From the NCBI GenBank assembly GCA_964423425.1, contig CAYRES010000014.1, positions 7,858-71,857 of the forward strand: a stretch of DNA of 64,000 nucleotides, read 5' to 3'. Source of the stretch: CAYRES01 sp964423425 (GTDB lineage Bacteria > Actinomycetota > Thermoleophilia > RBG-16-64-13). The notes beneath the pieces are model-generated. The model saw nothing but the letters and a program-made list of their open reading frames with translations, made no database searches and was not told the DNA's origin. A program made the position numbers and the translations under genes. This document shows, piece after piece, positions 55,354-63,718 of this stretch. The first letter of the stretch is position 1. Every line of letters begins with the position of its first letter.

Positions 55354-55641
55354 TCAGCCCCCCGCGAGCATCAGCTCGACCTCAACCTGATCTCCCTCGT
55401 GCACCCTGACCGCACCCCGGGCGCCGGGCGGCACCAGCCGGCCGTTCACCACGACCAGAAGCGACCCCTCCGGCCCCTCGAGCGATATCCCAGCTCGGGC
55501 GGCCACCTCCTCGAGCAACAGCCCCTCGACCGACTCGGCCCCGGTCAACAGTACCTCCACCTCACGCCCGGATTCCACTGCGCCTGGCGGGTCGGCTGGG
55601 GCATGCCTCAGCGGTTCTCCGAGAATCACACGGATGGGCAC
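55354..55641 (-). CDS. MoaD/ThiS-family ubiquitin-like protein
   Basis: About 95 aa, ending in the di-Gly motif (VELMLAGG) needed for thiocarboxylation and sulfur transfer in molybdo/tungstopterin synthesis. The beta-grasp C-terminal half has LLVVVNGRLVPPGARGAVRVHEGD. A GTG at 55641 is chosen, because TGGAGGTGG lies 7 nt upstream. The 16-nt spacing to the AOR gene suggests dedicated cofactor supply; such pairing is common for AORs. Confidence 0.87.
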   Translation of the reverse strand: MPIRVILGEPLRHAPADPPGAVESGREVEVLLTGAESVEGLLLEEVAARAGISLEGPEGSLLVVVNGRLVPPGARGAVRVHEGDQVEVELMLAGG

Positions 55642-55734
55642 GCTTGCCACCTCCAGCCGGTGCGGGACATTGCGGGTCCCGTACCAAGGCACGATACTTG
55701 AAAGACTATTCAGCCGAGAGTATCACGAGATCGA

Positions 55735-57768
55735 TCACATGCCCGTGAAGTCCGGCTTCCTGCCCTCCACGAACGCGCCAATGCCCTCTTTGGCCGCAGC
55801 CGTGGCGGCTACCGCCCCGAAGGCCCGGTATCCCACCTCGAGCGCCGTCTCCAAGTCGGGCGCTGCCGTGCCTTCCCGGATGGCGTTCAGGATGATCGAC
55901 ACCGTCTCTTCAGCCAGAGGCCGGCCGTCGGGAATGGTGGCCTCTTGGTCCTCTATGTCCAGAGCGGCGACCGTTGCCTGGTCCGCATATTCGAGCGGTA
56001 CCCGGCCGGCGAGGTCGCGCACGCTCTTCGCAGCGAGGTCGATCAGTTCCGGATACTCGCCACTCACGGCCGAGACAATGCCCAACTCGAAGGCTTCGAG
56101 AGCCTTCATGCGCTCCCCGCGGGCGAGCATAGTGGTGAAACGGTCTGCCGCCTGGGGCCACTTGCGGTAGGGCACTACCAGCCCACCGATGCCGGGGAGA
56201 ATGCCCAGGGTAACCTCTGGGAACTGGAGATACGTGTCCCGGCAGCACACACGGTCGTGACAACGCATGGCCAACTCCGCTCCCCCGCCCAGGGCCACAC
56301 CGTTCAGGGCTGCCACCAGCGGCTTCTGCATCCGATCGATGTAGGTGAGCAGCCGGGAGGAGTCCCGCGCATACTGGGCCGAGGCTTCCGCGTCACCCAG
56401 CATTTCCGGGAAACGGCCGATGTCGGCTCCCGCGCAGAACGCCCTCATCCCATAGCCGGTGAGGATGAAACCGGTGACCGAATCATCGTTCTCGTACTCC
56501 TGCAGCACTGCCAAAATCTCGTCGTTGACCTCGTCGGAGAGGGCGTTCAGCTGGGCCGGGCGGCGGATGGTGATGACCACCACGTCGTCCATGCGATCGA
56601 CGAGAAGGAATTTGCGGGCGGTGATGAGCTCTTGGAAGCGATCCATGTAGCCGAGGCCGGGGAAGCCGGGACGGTCAGCCCCAAAGCGGGTGAGCACGCC
56701 CGCAACCGCATCGTCACCCATCTCTCTCATCAAGGCCAGCGGGCCGCGCGTGAAGCCGAGCGCCAATTCGCAGCCCAATTCCAGGTCGGCCGCGGTGCCG
56801 ATGCCGCGGGCGATGATGTCCAGCGACTGGGAGAAGAGAATGCCGAGCAGCCGGTCGCGTATCACGGCCGCCGTGTCTTCCGGTACCTCAATGTCGCCGG
56901 CATGACGGCCCACCTTCCAGCGCAACACCGAGTTGAAGATGTGGGCGGGGCGGTAGCATTCCCCTTCCGCCTCCATCTGCCGGGTGTTGGTCTCGACGAT
57001 GATGGGGTTGCCGTTCGACATATCCACCACCCAGAAGGGGCCGGCGGCGACGAACTCGGTGGCCACTTTGTCGATCTCCTGGGCTGTGGCTCGATCGAGC
57101 AGATAACCGCACTCGTTCACCCAATTGTCGAAGATGCGGTCAAGCATGAAGCAGACCACGTCGGCGGTGACGACCGGAGCCTTGCCCGTAACCGTGAAGA
57201 GCCACATGAGCCAGTCCACCGTCGACTGGGAGGACTTGTCCCAGGTGATGACTTCCACCGCCGGGTTGCGCCAGGCCGGAGCAAAGAAGTGGGTGACCGT
57301 GGTTCGGTCGGGATGTTTCATATCGGCGAAGATAACCTCCGCCGGGATGGAGCTGGTGTTGGAAGTGATGACTGTCTCGGGCGACACCCGCTCTTCGATC
57401 ATCCCGAAGATCTTCTTCTTGAGACCGATGTCTTCGGTAGCCGCCTCAATCACGAGGTCGGCGCCGGCAATCGCATTGTAGTCGGTGGTCGCCGCGATAT
57501 TTCCGAGTACCCGTTCCGCCATCTCCGGCTTCATCTTGCCCAGCTTGACGCCCTTATCCGCGTAGCTCTTGTATCGAGCCAAGGAGGCCTGCAGGGGCTC
57601 CTCGGCCACGTCCACCAAGGTAAGGGTGATGTCCGGCAGGGCCGCCTTGAGGTAGTAGCCGATGTCGGGCCCGATGGTGCCCGCTCCCACGATAGCCACG
57701 TGGCTCGGATAAGCCCTTGGGGAAGCCGCGAGAAGCGGATTCTGGAACATCGGGTAGAGAGGTTGCAT
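55735..57768 (-). CDS. Fused 3-hydroxyacyl-CoA dehydrogenase / enoyl-CoA hydratase
   Basis: 677 aa. The dehydrogenase half comes first: HVAIVGAGTIGPDIGYYL, TSNTSSIPAEVIF, catalytic His in VTHFFAPAW. The C-terminal crotonase half (from about residue 430) has FCAGADIGRFPEM, NGVALGGGAELAM and PEVTLGILPGIGG, with both catalytic Glu residues. This is the reverse of the FadB order but known from archaeal and some anaerobe bifunctional proteins. ATG at 57768 follows a purine-rich region; the upstream frame is unconserved. It should hydrate and oxidise CoA intermediates after the acyl-CoA dehydrogenase. Confidence 0.92.
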   Translation of the reverse strand: MQPLYPMFQNPLLAASPRAYPSHVAIVGAGTIGPDIGYYLKAALPDITLTLVDVAEEPLQASLARYKSYADKGVKLGKMKPEMAERVLGNIAATTDYNAIAGADLVIEAATEDIGLKKKIFGMIEERVSPETVITSNTSSIPAEVIFADMKHPDRTTVTHFFAPAWRNPAVEVITWDKSSQSTVDWLMWLFTVTGKAPVVTADVVCFMLDRIFDNWVNECGYLLDRATAQEIDKVATEFVAAGPFWVVDMSNGNPIIVETNTRQMEAEGECYRPAHIFNSVLRWKVGRHAGDIEVPEDTAAVIRDRLLGILFSQSLDIIARGIGTAADLELGCELALGFTRGPLALMREMGDDAVAGVLTRFGADRPGFPGLGYMDRFQELITARKFLLVDRMDDVVVITIRRPAQLNALSDEVNDEILAVLQEYENDDSVTGFILTGYGMRAFCAGADIGRFPEMLGDAEASAQYARDSSRLLTYIDRMQKPLVAALNGVALGGGAELAMRCHDRVCCRDTYLQFPEVTLGILPGIGGLVVPYRKWPQAADRFTTMLARGERMKALEAFELGIVSAVSGEYPELIDLAAKSVRDLAGRVPLEYADQATVAALDIEDQEATIPDGRPLAEETVSIILNAIREGTAAPDLETALEVGYRAFGAVAATAAAKEGIGAFVEGRKPDFTGM

Positions 57769-57911
57769 GAGAGCTACTCCTCCTGTTGTGTGGTGATGCG
57801 TCTCGACGCTTCGGGCCTTACGGAAACCGACATGGGCAGCTCGGGAAACCCGGGCCGTGCGCGAATCAGGCAGTCTGTGAGCCACCAGGTCGACGTCCCG
57901 GCGGCCCCGCC

Positions 57912-58673
57912 TCAGTCGACCATTGTCATGCCCCCGTCCACCGAGAGGATCTGCCCAGTCAGGTAACGGGAGTCATCGGAGCAGAAGAAGGCCACCACGT
58001 CGGCCACCTCCTCCGGGCTGCCCAGGCGCCGCATGGGTATGGTCTTGCGGATAGCCTCGGTGATGGCTTCACCCTTCCCCTCGTCGAAGAGGTTCGCCCA
58101 GAGTTCGGTTTCAACGGGGCCCGGCGACACACAGTTCACACGTATGCCGTGACGCGCGACTTCGCGGGCCAAGGCCTTACTCGAGGCCATGACTGCGGCC
58201 TTCGCTCCCGAGTAGACCACGTCGCCAGGATTGCCGACCCTGCCGGCGTCAGACCCCATGTTCACAATGACGCCGCTTCCCCTCGCGATCATGTGGGGGA
58301 GCACGGCATGTGTGACCGCCAGCGTGCCCACGTAGCAGACATCGAGGATACGGCGCCAGAACTGCTCGTCAGTGTGCTCGAACAAGCGGGAGATGTCGAT
58401 GCCGGCGTTGTTGATGAGAATGTCAACAGAGCCCAATGTCTCGACAACCTCTTTGACCGCAGCGTTCACCGCTGCCACATTCGTGACGTCGCAGGTGACG
58501 GACATCACCCGCACACCCAGGCCGGCGATGAGGGTCGCTGTGTCTTCGGCGGCCTCCCCGTCGACGTCGAAGACCGCGATATCGGCGCCGTCGCGGGCCA
58601 GGCGCTCGCACGTAGCTTTTCCTATGCCCCGGGCGCCGCCCGTCACAATGGCCACCCTACCCTGCACACTCAT
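57912..58673 (-). CDS. SDR oxidoreductase, second BadH-like paralogue
   Basis: 253 aa SDR: VTGGARGIGKATCERLARDG, INNAG, Ser in NMGSDAGRVG, and YSGAKAAV with Tyr and Lys. It shares long identical blocks with the SDR at 44613-45368, including EEVADVVAFFCS and RYLTGQILS, so the two arose by duplication. The ATG overlaps the marR stop (ATGA), so this dehydrogenase is under the MarR promoter rather than in the LysR-side operon. Confidence 0.88.
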   Translation of the reverse strand: MSVQGRVAIVTGGARGIGKATCERLARDGADIAVFDVDGEAAEDTATLIAGLGVRVMSVTCDVTNVAAVNAAVKEVVETLGSVDILINNAGIDISRLFEHTDEQFWRRILDVCYVGTLAVTHAVLPHMIARGSGVIVNMGSDAGRVGNPGDVVYSGAKAAVMASSKALAREVARHGIRVNCVSPGPVETELWANLFDEGKGEAITEAIRKTIPMRRLGSPEEVADVVAFFCSDDSRYLTGQILSVDGGMTMVD

Positions 58674-59200
58674 GTCTCTCCCTTCATCCATTCGGTCTCG
58701 ATGGTGCCTTCGGGACCTTGCTGCGCCATACCGAGCTTCTTGCACAGTTCTCCCAAGTAAGCCTGCTCGGCGGGCGTAAGCACGCTGAACTCCTGCTTCA
58801 CCGTCCCCATGTACACAGGCAGTACCTCTCTCATGAGGCTTCGGCCTTCCTCGGTGAGACTGACACCGACCAATCGGCGATCGTCTTCGGACCGCCTGCG
58901 CTGCACGAGACCCCTCCGTTCGAGCTTGTCGACCACCGAGGTGACGCTGGCGCTGCTGCGGAGAATCTTCGTGGCGATGTCCTTCTGAGTCATCGGGCCC
59001 AGCGAACTCAATGCCTCCAGGACGGCGAATTGGGCAAACGTGATATTGCCCGGGAGACAGGAGGCAACACGGGAGGTCACGGTCCACGTCGCGCGACAGA
59101 GCTTGATAAACGAGGAGAAGGCTCGTGTGTGCTCGGGACTGTCCGCTGCCCCGGACGCGTCACCTATGGCTGCATTGCCGTTCCGGTCTCTCGTAGCCAT
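58670..59200 (-). CDS. MarR-family transcriptional regulator
   Basis: 176 aa. The winged helix region is FAQFAVLEALSSLGPMTQKDIATKIL, SSASVTSVVDKLERRGLV and RRRSEDDRRLVGVSLTEEG. The N-terminal 40 residues are extra. AGGTGAGG lies 4 nt before the ATG. It is translationally coupled to the BadH-like SDR and probably autoregulates through the dyad around the -10 element upstream. Typical ligands are phenolic compounds or aryl-CoA esters. Confidence 0.93.
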   Translation of the reverse strand: MATRDRNGNAAIGDASGAADSPEHTRAFSSFIKLCRATWTVTSRVASCLPGNITFAQFAVLEALSSLGPMTQKDIATKILRSSASVTSVVDKLERRGLVQRRRSEDDRRLVGVSLTEEGRSLMREVLPVYMGTVKQEFSVLTPAEQAYLGELCKKLGMAQQGPEGTIETEWMKGET

Positions 59201-59217
59201 GGAACCTCACCTGGTTC

Positions 59218-59266
59218 ATGATAATTCGATCTCTAATCATTATACGCCGAAGGATATCGGGCGCAA
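59218..59266 (-). promoter_or_regulatory. marR promoter with overlapping imperfect dyad
   Basis: Minus-strand TTGCGC (59266-59261) and a perfect TATAAT (59244-59239) with a 16-base spacer lie about 40 nt before the marR start. ATGATAA and TAATCAT arms (9-base spacer, one mismatch) overlap the region just downstream of the -10, a usual place for MarR autorepression. Confidence 0.6.
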
Positions 59267-59380
59267 CTACAGGCCAATCAGCGAAGCGACGTCTGTATGC
59301 GAGGATCCACGCAACGAGGCGCGTGTGCGTGGGAGTGGTTGCGAATATGCGACCGGCGTCTATGCGGCGCCGTCCTCGGC

Positions 59381-60631
59381 CTATGCGCCCCGCGACCTCT
59401 CCCACATCTCAAAGAAGGCCTGGACACACGCCTCCGCGAACTCCACCGTGCAGATGTTCGCCTCCACCTCGCGCACGGCATCAGTGTGCACGAGCGAGGC
59501 CTTGAGTGCTTCGGTGAACGCCCGGTCGGCTTCGTGGTCGAAGAGAGCCCGGCCCGGGAAATCGAGTGAAGAGAATCCTCCCAGAGGAATCACCACCGCA
59601 AAGGGAGCCCGGGCCCGGTTCAGACGCTCGGCCACCATTACCCCAAGCGTAGTGCACTCCTCGGGCGAGGTGCGCATCTCCACCCGGACCTCGTCAATCA
59701 CGGCGGCCTTCCGCTCGCCGAAGCGCTCCCGCCAACCCGGTTGGGCGCCCACCGAGAGCTGGTCGAACCCCCCGGGGGCCACCACCATGGGCAATCCCAT
59801 CTCCCCAGCAGCCACCAGTCGATCACCCCCCGCTGCACAGTCGCCCCCGAGCAACTCCTCACAGATACCCCGGGGCACCAACTCGATGACCCCGGCGACA
59901 AGCCCCTCTCTGATCATCTCGTCAAGCGCCCGGTCGCCGCGGCCCTGCGAGTGGAAGGCGACCGGCTGAAAGCCCTCCGCCTCCAAGAGCTCACCCACCC
60001 GTTCCGCACAGATCTCGGTGAGCCCGAAGGAGGAGATGCCCACCACCGGCCGCTCCGGCCGTAGTTCGAGTGCAGCCTGCACACCGGGATACATCTCGAC
60101 CATGCCGCAGACGGCCGCGGCAGCGTTGCTGAGCTGGCAGTGAAGAAACGGATTATCACCCATCACGTCGACCACGGTATTCAGCATCGTGATGTCTGTG
60201 GTCCCCACCCAGCTCCCTATGTAGCTCGCGAGCGAGGCAACCGAAGACGCCATCACCTTGGGAAAACCGAAGGGAAGACGCTTCATGATGGAGGTGGAGA
60301 TAAGCGTGGAGGTAGCTCCTCCGGCCCCAAAGATGCCGTGAATTCGGCCTTCCGCGCACAGCCGCACTGCATAGGAGGAGGCACCCACGATCATGCAATC
60401 GGTGGCGCGCCGGCGATTGTGCGTGTACTCGTGCCGCACCTCACTGATACTCATACCGCCCGCACGCGCCACCTGGTCACAGGTGATGTCGCCCGGCACC
60501 GCCGGTTCCCGTTCCATGGAGAAATCCAGAAGCAGGGCTCCCAGTCCGCGCCTCTCGATGAGCCGCTTGTAGGCGAGAAAACCCCGGCCCCTGGTGTCGA
60601 GATTGGTGGTGAGAAGCACCACCTTACTCAT
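59381..60631 (-). CDS. Tm-1-like/UPF0261 protein
   Basis: 416 aa, two-domain Tm-1-like ATP-binding protein. Typical blocks are VVLLTTNLDTRGRGFLAYKR at the start, GIFGAGGATSTLISTSIMK, DITMLNTVVDVMG, GISSFGLTEICAERV and VVAPGGFDQL. Family members occur next to catabolic or TIM-barrel genes, but their reaction is not established; the plant member gives virus resistance. The C-terminal half normally carries the conserved GxF..LD block seen here as PLGGFSSLDFPG. It lies 64 nt downstream of the serine-palmitoyltransferase-like gene, beyond a hairpin. Confidence 0.88.
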   Translation of the reverse strand: MSKVVLLTTNLDTRGRGFLAYKRLIERRGLGALLLDFSMEREPAVPGDITCDQVARAGGMSISEVRHEYTHNRRRATDCMIVGASSYAVRLCAEGRIHGIFGAGGATSTLISTSIMKRLPFGFPKVMASSVASLASYIGSWVGTTDITMLNTVVDVMGDNPFLHCQLSNAAAAVCGMVEMYPGVQAALELRPERPVVGISSFGLTEICAERVGELLEAEGFQPVAFHSQGRGDRALDEMIREGLVAGVIELVPRGICEELLGGDCAAGGDRLVAAGEMGLPMVVAPGGFDQLSVGAQPGWRERFGERKAAVIDEVRVEMRTSPEECTTLGVMVAERLNRARAPFAVVIPLGGFSSLDFPGRALFDHEADRAFTEALKASLVHTDAVREVEANICTVEFAEACVQAFFEMWERSRGA

Positions 60632-60660
60632 ATGATCGCCCCCAAACTGTCAAGTGCTGT

Positions 60661-60681
60661 GGCGCCGGACGAGCCGGCGCC
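60661..60681 (-). terminator. GC hairpin between the SPT-like and Tm-1-like genes
   Basis: GGCGCCGG and CCGGCGCC flank a five-base loop about 15 nt after the SPT-like stop codon. No U-tract follows, so termination strength is uncertain. Confidence 0.5.
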
Positions 60682-60695
60682 CCCTGGAGGTCTCC

Positions 60696-61940
60696 CTAGA
60701 TGAGACCCACCTTGCGCCCCACCTCGGCAAAGGCCTCGAGCACGCGATCGAGTTGATCGTCGGTGTGCGTGGCCATGTAGCTCGTGCGAAGTATCTGCCG
60801 ACCGGGTGCCACCGCCGGCGAGATGATGGCGTTCACAAACACACCCGCCTCGAATAGCATCTTCCAGAAGACAAAGGTGAGCTCGTCGTCGCCCATGAGC
60901 ACCGGGAGGATGGGTGTGACAGAGCAGCCCACGTCGAACCCGAGGGCGGTGAGGCCCCGCCGTATCTTTTCGACGTTGGCGTGCACCCGCTCGGTGCGCT
61001 CAGGCTCCTCCCGCATGACCTGCAGGGCGGCCAACGCGCAGGCGGTGTTGGCCGGCGTGGGGCTGGCGCTGAAGATGAGAGACCGGGCGTGATGCTTCAT
61101 GTAGTGGATGACGTCGGCGTCACCCGCCACGAAGCCGCCCAGTGAGGCGAGCGACTTTGAGAAGGTCGACATAATGAGGTCGGTGCCCTCTGTCACCCCG
61201 AAGTGGTGGGCGGTGCCCCGGCCGCCGCCCATGACTCCGAGGCCGTGAGCGTCGTCGACCATGAGACGGGCCCCGTGCCGCCCGCACACCTCTGCGATGT
61301 CGGGCAGCGGCGCCACGTCGCCCTCCATGGAGAACACGCCATCGACGACAACGAGCACACCCTGGTCGCGCGGAACACGGGCGAGCACCGCATCGAGATG
61401 CTCCACATCGTTGTGGCGGAAGCGGCGCATGGAACCGTAACTGAGACGGGCACCATCGAGGAGGCTGGCGTGGTCGTCCTTGTCGAGCACCACCGTGTCA
61501 CCCCGTCCCACCAAGGCGCTGATGACCCCCAGGTTGGTCTGCATGCCCGTGGAGAAGGTGAGCGCGGCCGGCTTGCCCACCCATTCGGCCAACTCACGCT
61601 CGAGCTCCTCGTGGAGTTCGAGCGTGCCGTTCAGGAATCGTGAGCCCGTACAGCTCGACCCGTAGACGCGGATGGCCTCGATACCAGCCTCACGAACCTT
61701 CGGATGCGCGGTGAGCCCCAGGTAGTCGTTGGAGCCGCACATGATGAGACGATGCCCCCGCACCACAGCCTCGCTGCCCTGGTTGAGAGCCAACGGGATG
61801 AAGTAGGGGTAGACACCCCGCGCCATGGTCTCCTTGGCGATCGTATAGCTGAAACACTTGTCGAAGATGTCCTTGGCCCCTGTGACAGCGTCACCGTTCA
61901 TGATGGTTGCCGTATCTCCGGAGCCTTCTAGCTCATACAT
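60696..61940 (-). CDS. Serine palmitoyltransferase-like alpha-oxoamine synthase
   Basis: 414 aa PLP enzyme that condenses an amino acid with an acyl thioester. Motifs: MCGSNDYLGLTAHP, GTRFLNGTLELHEELE-like GSRFLNGTLELH, FSTGMQTNLG, the PLP-stacking His157 in KDDHASLLDG, VDDAHG (Asp230, His232) and the PLP Lys262 in TFSKSLASLGGFVAG. The last motif and the FSTG...DHAS block are closer to bacterial serine palmitoyltransferase than to BioF or KBL (GTFGKALG-type). The KDSR-like reductase encoded directly upstream supports sphingoid-base synthesis. BioF- or KBL-like activity remains possible. Confidence 0.83.
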   Translation of the reverse strand: MYELEGSGDTATIMNGDAVTGAKDIFDKCFSYTIAKETMARGVYPYFIPLALNQGSEAVVRGHRLIMCGSNDYLGLTAHPKVREAGIEAIRVYGSSCTGSRFLNGTLELHEELERELAEWVGKPAALTFSTGMQTNLGVISALVGRGDTVVLDKDDHASLLDGARLSYGSMRRFRHNDVEHLDAVLARVPRDQGVLVVVDGVFSMEGDVAPLPDIAEVCGRHGARLMVDDAHGLGVMGGGRGTAHHFGVTEGTDLIMSTFSKSLASLGGFVAGDADVIHYMKHHARSLIFSASPTPANTACALAALQVMREEPERTERVHANVEKIRRGLTALGFDVGCSVTPILPVLMGDDELTFVFWKMLFEAGVFVNAIISPAVAPGRQILRTSYMATHTDDQLDRVLEAFAEVGRKVGLI

Positions 61941-62806
61941 GTGTCTGTTCCTGTCTCTTTGCGTGCCGCGCGGGCCACGAGGTGGTCCATGAGGGGATAT
62001 ACAAGACCTCCGAGCACTCTGCTCAGCCTGAAGAACACCGTGCTCTCCACACCGGGTGTGATGAGGTACCGCCCTCGGGCAACATCCCGCAGTATTGTAT
62101 CGGCCACACTACCCGGAGGCATAGCCTTTCCGCCACCCGATATCTCGTGGGTGACGAAGGGCTTGAGTTCGTTCTCGCACCGGAAGCCGTCGGTGTCGGT
62201 GTCGGGGGGGTACACGAGAGACACCTTCACGCCGTGGGGTTTGAGTTCGACCCGCAGTGCGTCGGAGAATCCGGCCACTGCGAACTTCGAGGCGCCGTAG
62301 GCCGTGTACCCGAATACCCCCAGGAAACCGGCCACCGAAGACACGTTGACCACATGCCCCGAACCACGGGCCACCATTGCGGGAACCACGGCGCGCGTGA
62401 CGTTAACGGTACCGAAGTAGTTGAGTTCCATCATCCAGCGGAACACGCTGGAGTCCAGCTCCACAAAAAGGCCTGGGTGGGCGGCTCCTGCGCAATTGAC
62501 GACCAGGTCGGGTGCACCCCGTTCGGAGAAGAGCCGGGCCAGTTTCTTCTCCAGCCTGCCTTCATCGGTGACGTCGCAGGCGAGGTACGAGACGTGCTCA
62601 CCGTCACTCCCCCGCTTCTCCGCTATGGCACGAAGACCCTCGGCCGCCCTGCGGAGGCCTTCCTCATCGCGGGCCAACACCACGACCGACGCACCCCGGT
62701 CGACCAACCGCTCAGCAAGCGCATAGCCGATGCCCCGGGACCCCCCCGTGATCAGGGCACATCTTCCGCTGTAGTTCAGCGCTACACTCCCTCCCGGTCG
62801 GCGCAT
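61928..62806 (-). CDS. SDR resembling 3-ketodihydrosphingosine reductase
   Basis: 292 aa SDR. ITGGSRGIGYALAERL (residues 19-34), NCAG, VNVSSVAGFLGVFGYTAYGA with Ser156/157 and Tyr170, Lys174. The block YPPDTDTDGF (199-208), followed by an EN..KP stretch and an IS, is the signature of the eukaryotic KDSR/FVT1 and TSC10 reductases. The hydrophobic C-terminus (VFFRLSRVLGGLVYPLMDHL) would allow membrane association. Start: ATG at 62806 has no strong ribosome site, while GGGAGGGAG lies inside the frame before a CTG at 62779. It overlaps the SPT-like start by 13 nt. Confidence 0.82.
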   Translation of the reverse strand: MRRPGGSVALNYSGRCALITGGSRGIGYALAERLVDRGASVVVLARDEEGLRRAAEGLRAIAEKRGSDGEHVSYLACDVTDEGRLEKKLARLFSERGAPDLVVNCAGAAHPGLFVELDSSVFRWMMELNYFGTVNVTRAVVPAMVARGSGHVVNVSSVAGFLGVFGYTAYGASKFAVAGFSDALRVELKPHGVKVSLVYPPDTDTDGFRCENELKPFVTHEISGGGKAMPPGSVADTILRDVARGRYLITPGVESTVFFRLSRVLGGLVYPLMDHLVARAARKETGTDTCMS

Positions 62807-63107
62807 CGGAAGAGCCCGGCGCCCTTCGGCCTTCGCCGGGCGCGGCGAAGGATATCGGTCTTGCGCCGCACAAGTGTATCAACTGGGCAGTGCGGCCGCG
62901 AAGTCTGGGGCCGTGGAGCCCGCGGAGGTGCAGCCTGCCGCTGTGGAGCCCGGCGGACGTAGAGCCCGGTGCCACCCCGGCATCCGCCTGTCCCCAACGA
63001 CAGGCCCGCGGGTAAAGACTGTCCCTCAACTGTCTCTTCGGACAGTTCACTTTCCCCGCTTTCAAACGGACAATGCAGGCGAACGTACCAACGGGAAGGG
63101 AGAAACC
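62807..63107. other. Intergenic region before the small secreted protein
   Basis: Divergent spacer of 301 nt. It contains three degenerate copies of a GTGGAGCCCG-like unit (about 62915-62970) and the hairpin at 63028-63047. No open frame with coding character is seen on either strand; the long minus-strand frame across it lacks any family pattern. Confidence 0.5.
63028..63047 (+). promoter_or_regulatory. Stem-loop with UUCG apex in the 5' region of the secreted-protein gene
   Basis: AACTGTC and GACAGTT pair perfectly around TCTTCG, which contains the very stable UUCG tetraloop closed by C-G. It is 60 nt before the start codon and, if transcribed, would form a leader hairpin. Function unknown. 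Confidence 0.45.
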
Positions 63108-63470
63108 ATGAGAAAGAGATCGCTCGCGATCGTGTTGGTTCTTGCGGCTGTGCTCGTTCTGGCGTCCGCGGGCACAGCCCTGGGTTGGGCCCACGGTAAG
63201 AATGTCGAGCCGATTCTCGACAGCTACGAAGTGGTCGCGGTTCCCATCAACGACACATGGTACTGGGTGGATTGCTACTTTGACACCAGCGGTGCGAAAC
63301 CCGTGTATGCCGTATATGGCACCGTCGACGGCAAGGCCAGCGCGAAGATCACGCGTGCCGACTTGGTGGCAGGGTACAAGAAGATGCTGGTACCCAAGAC
63401 TGCAACGGGTATCTATCTGGAAACCAGAAAGGGCGTTCAATCCAACATCTTGCCCTTTGAACTACCGTAG
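63108..63470 (+). CDS. Small secreted protein of unknown function
   Basis: 120 aa. A clear signal peptide (MRKRSLAIVLVLAAVLVLAS then AGTALGWA) is followed by a mature part of about 93 residues with many Tyr, Trp and Val residues (DTWYWVDCYFD, PVYAVYGTVDGKASAKI), predicted beta-rich. GGGAAGGGAG lies 5 nt before the ATG, and a good terminator follows, so it is a genuine single-gene unit. I do not recognise a family. One Cys in the mature part means no internal disulfide. Confidence 0.85.
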   Translation: MRKRSLAIVLVLAAVLVLASAGTALGWAHGKNVEPILDSYEVVAVPINDTWYWVDCYFDTSGAKPVYAVYGTVDGKASAKITRADLVAGYKKMLVPKTATGIYLETRKGVQSNILPFELP

Positions 63471-63500
63471 CCACATAGGCCACACGCAGCGTCAGGAGCC

Positions 63501-63535
63501 AAGCCTCCGCCCGGTGATCCGAGCGGAGGCTTTTC
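63501..63535 (+). terminator. Rho-independent terminator after the secreted-protein gene
   Basis: AAGCCTCCGC and GCGGAGGCTT form a 9-10 bp stem with a 12-base loop, followed by TTTTCT. It lies about 30 nt beyond the stop codon. Confidence 0.85.
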
Positions 63536-63718
63536 TCTACCGACCAGGCCGCTGTTCCGCTCACCGGCCTGTGGTCACACTGCCGCACTGGTCGCGTCCT
63601 TCTGCCATATCGGCTCCCCCCAGACCGCCTGCACTCATGCTGATCGCCATGAACCGGGTCGATGATCAGAGAAGCCCGGGATCCTCTTTGCCAAGATGTC
63701 TCCTGCAAGTAGGATCGA

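Noticed and set aside
62712..63440. Long minus-strand open frame opposite the small secreted protein
   Set aside because: It has no domain or ribosome site, overlaps a well-supported plus-strand gene with signal peptide and terminator, and reads as a GC-driven shadow.
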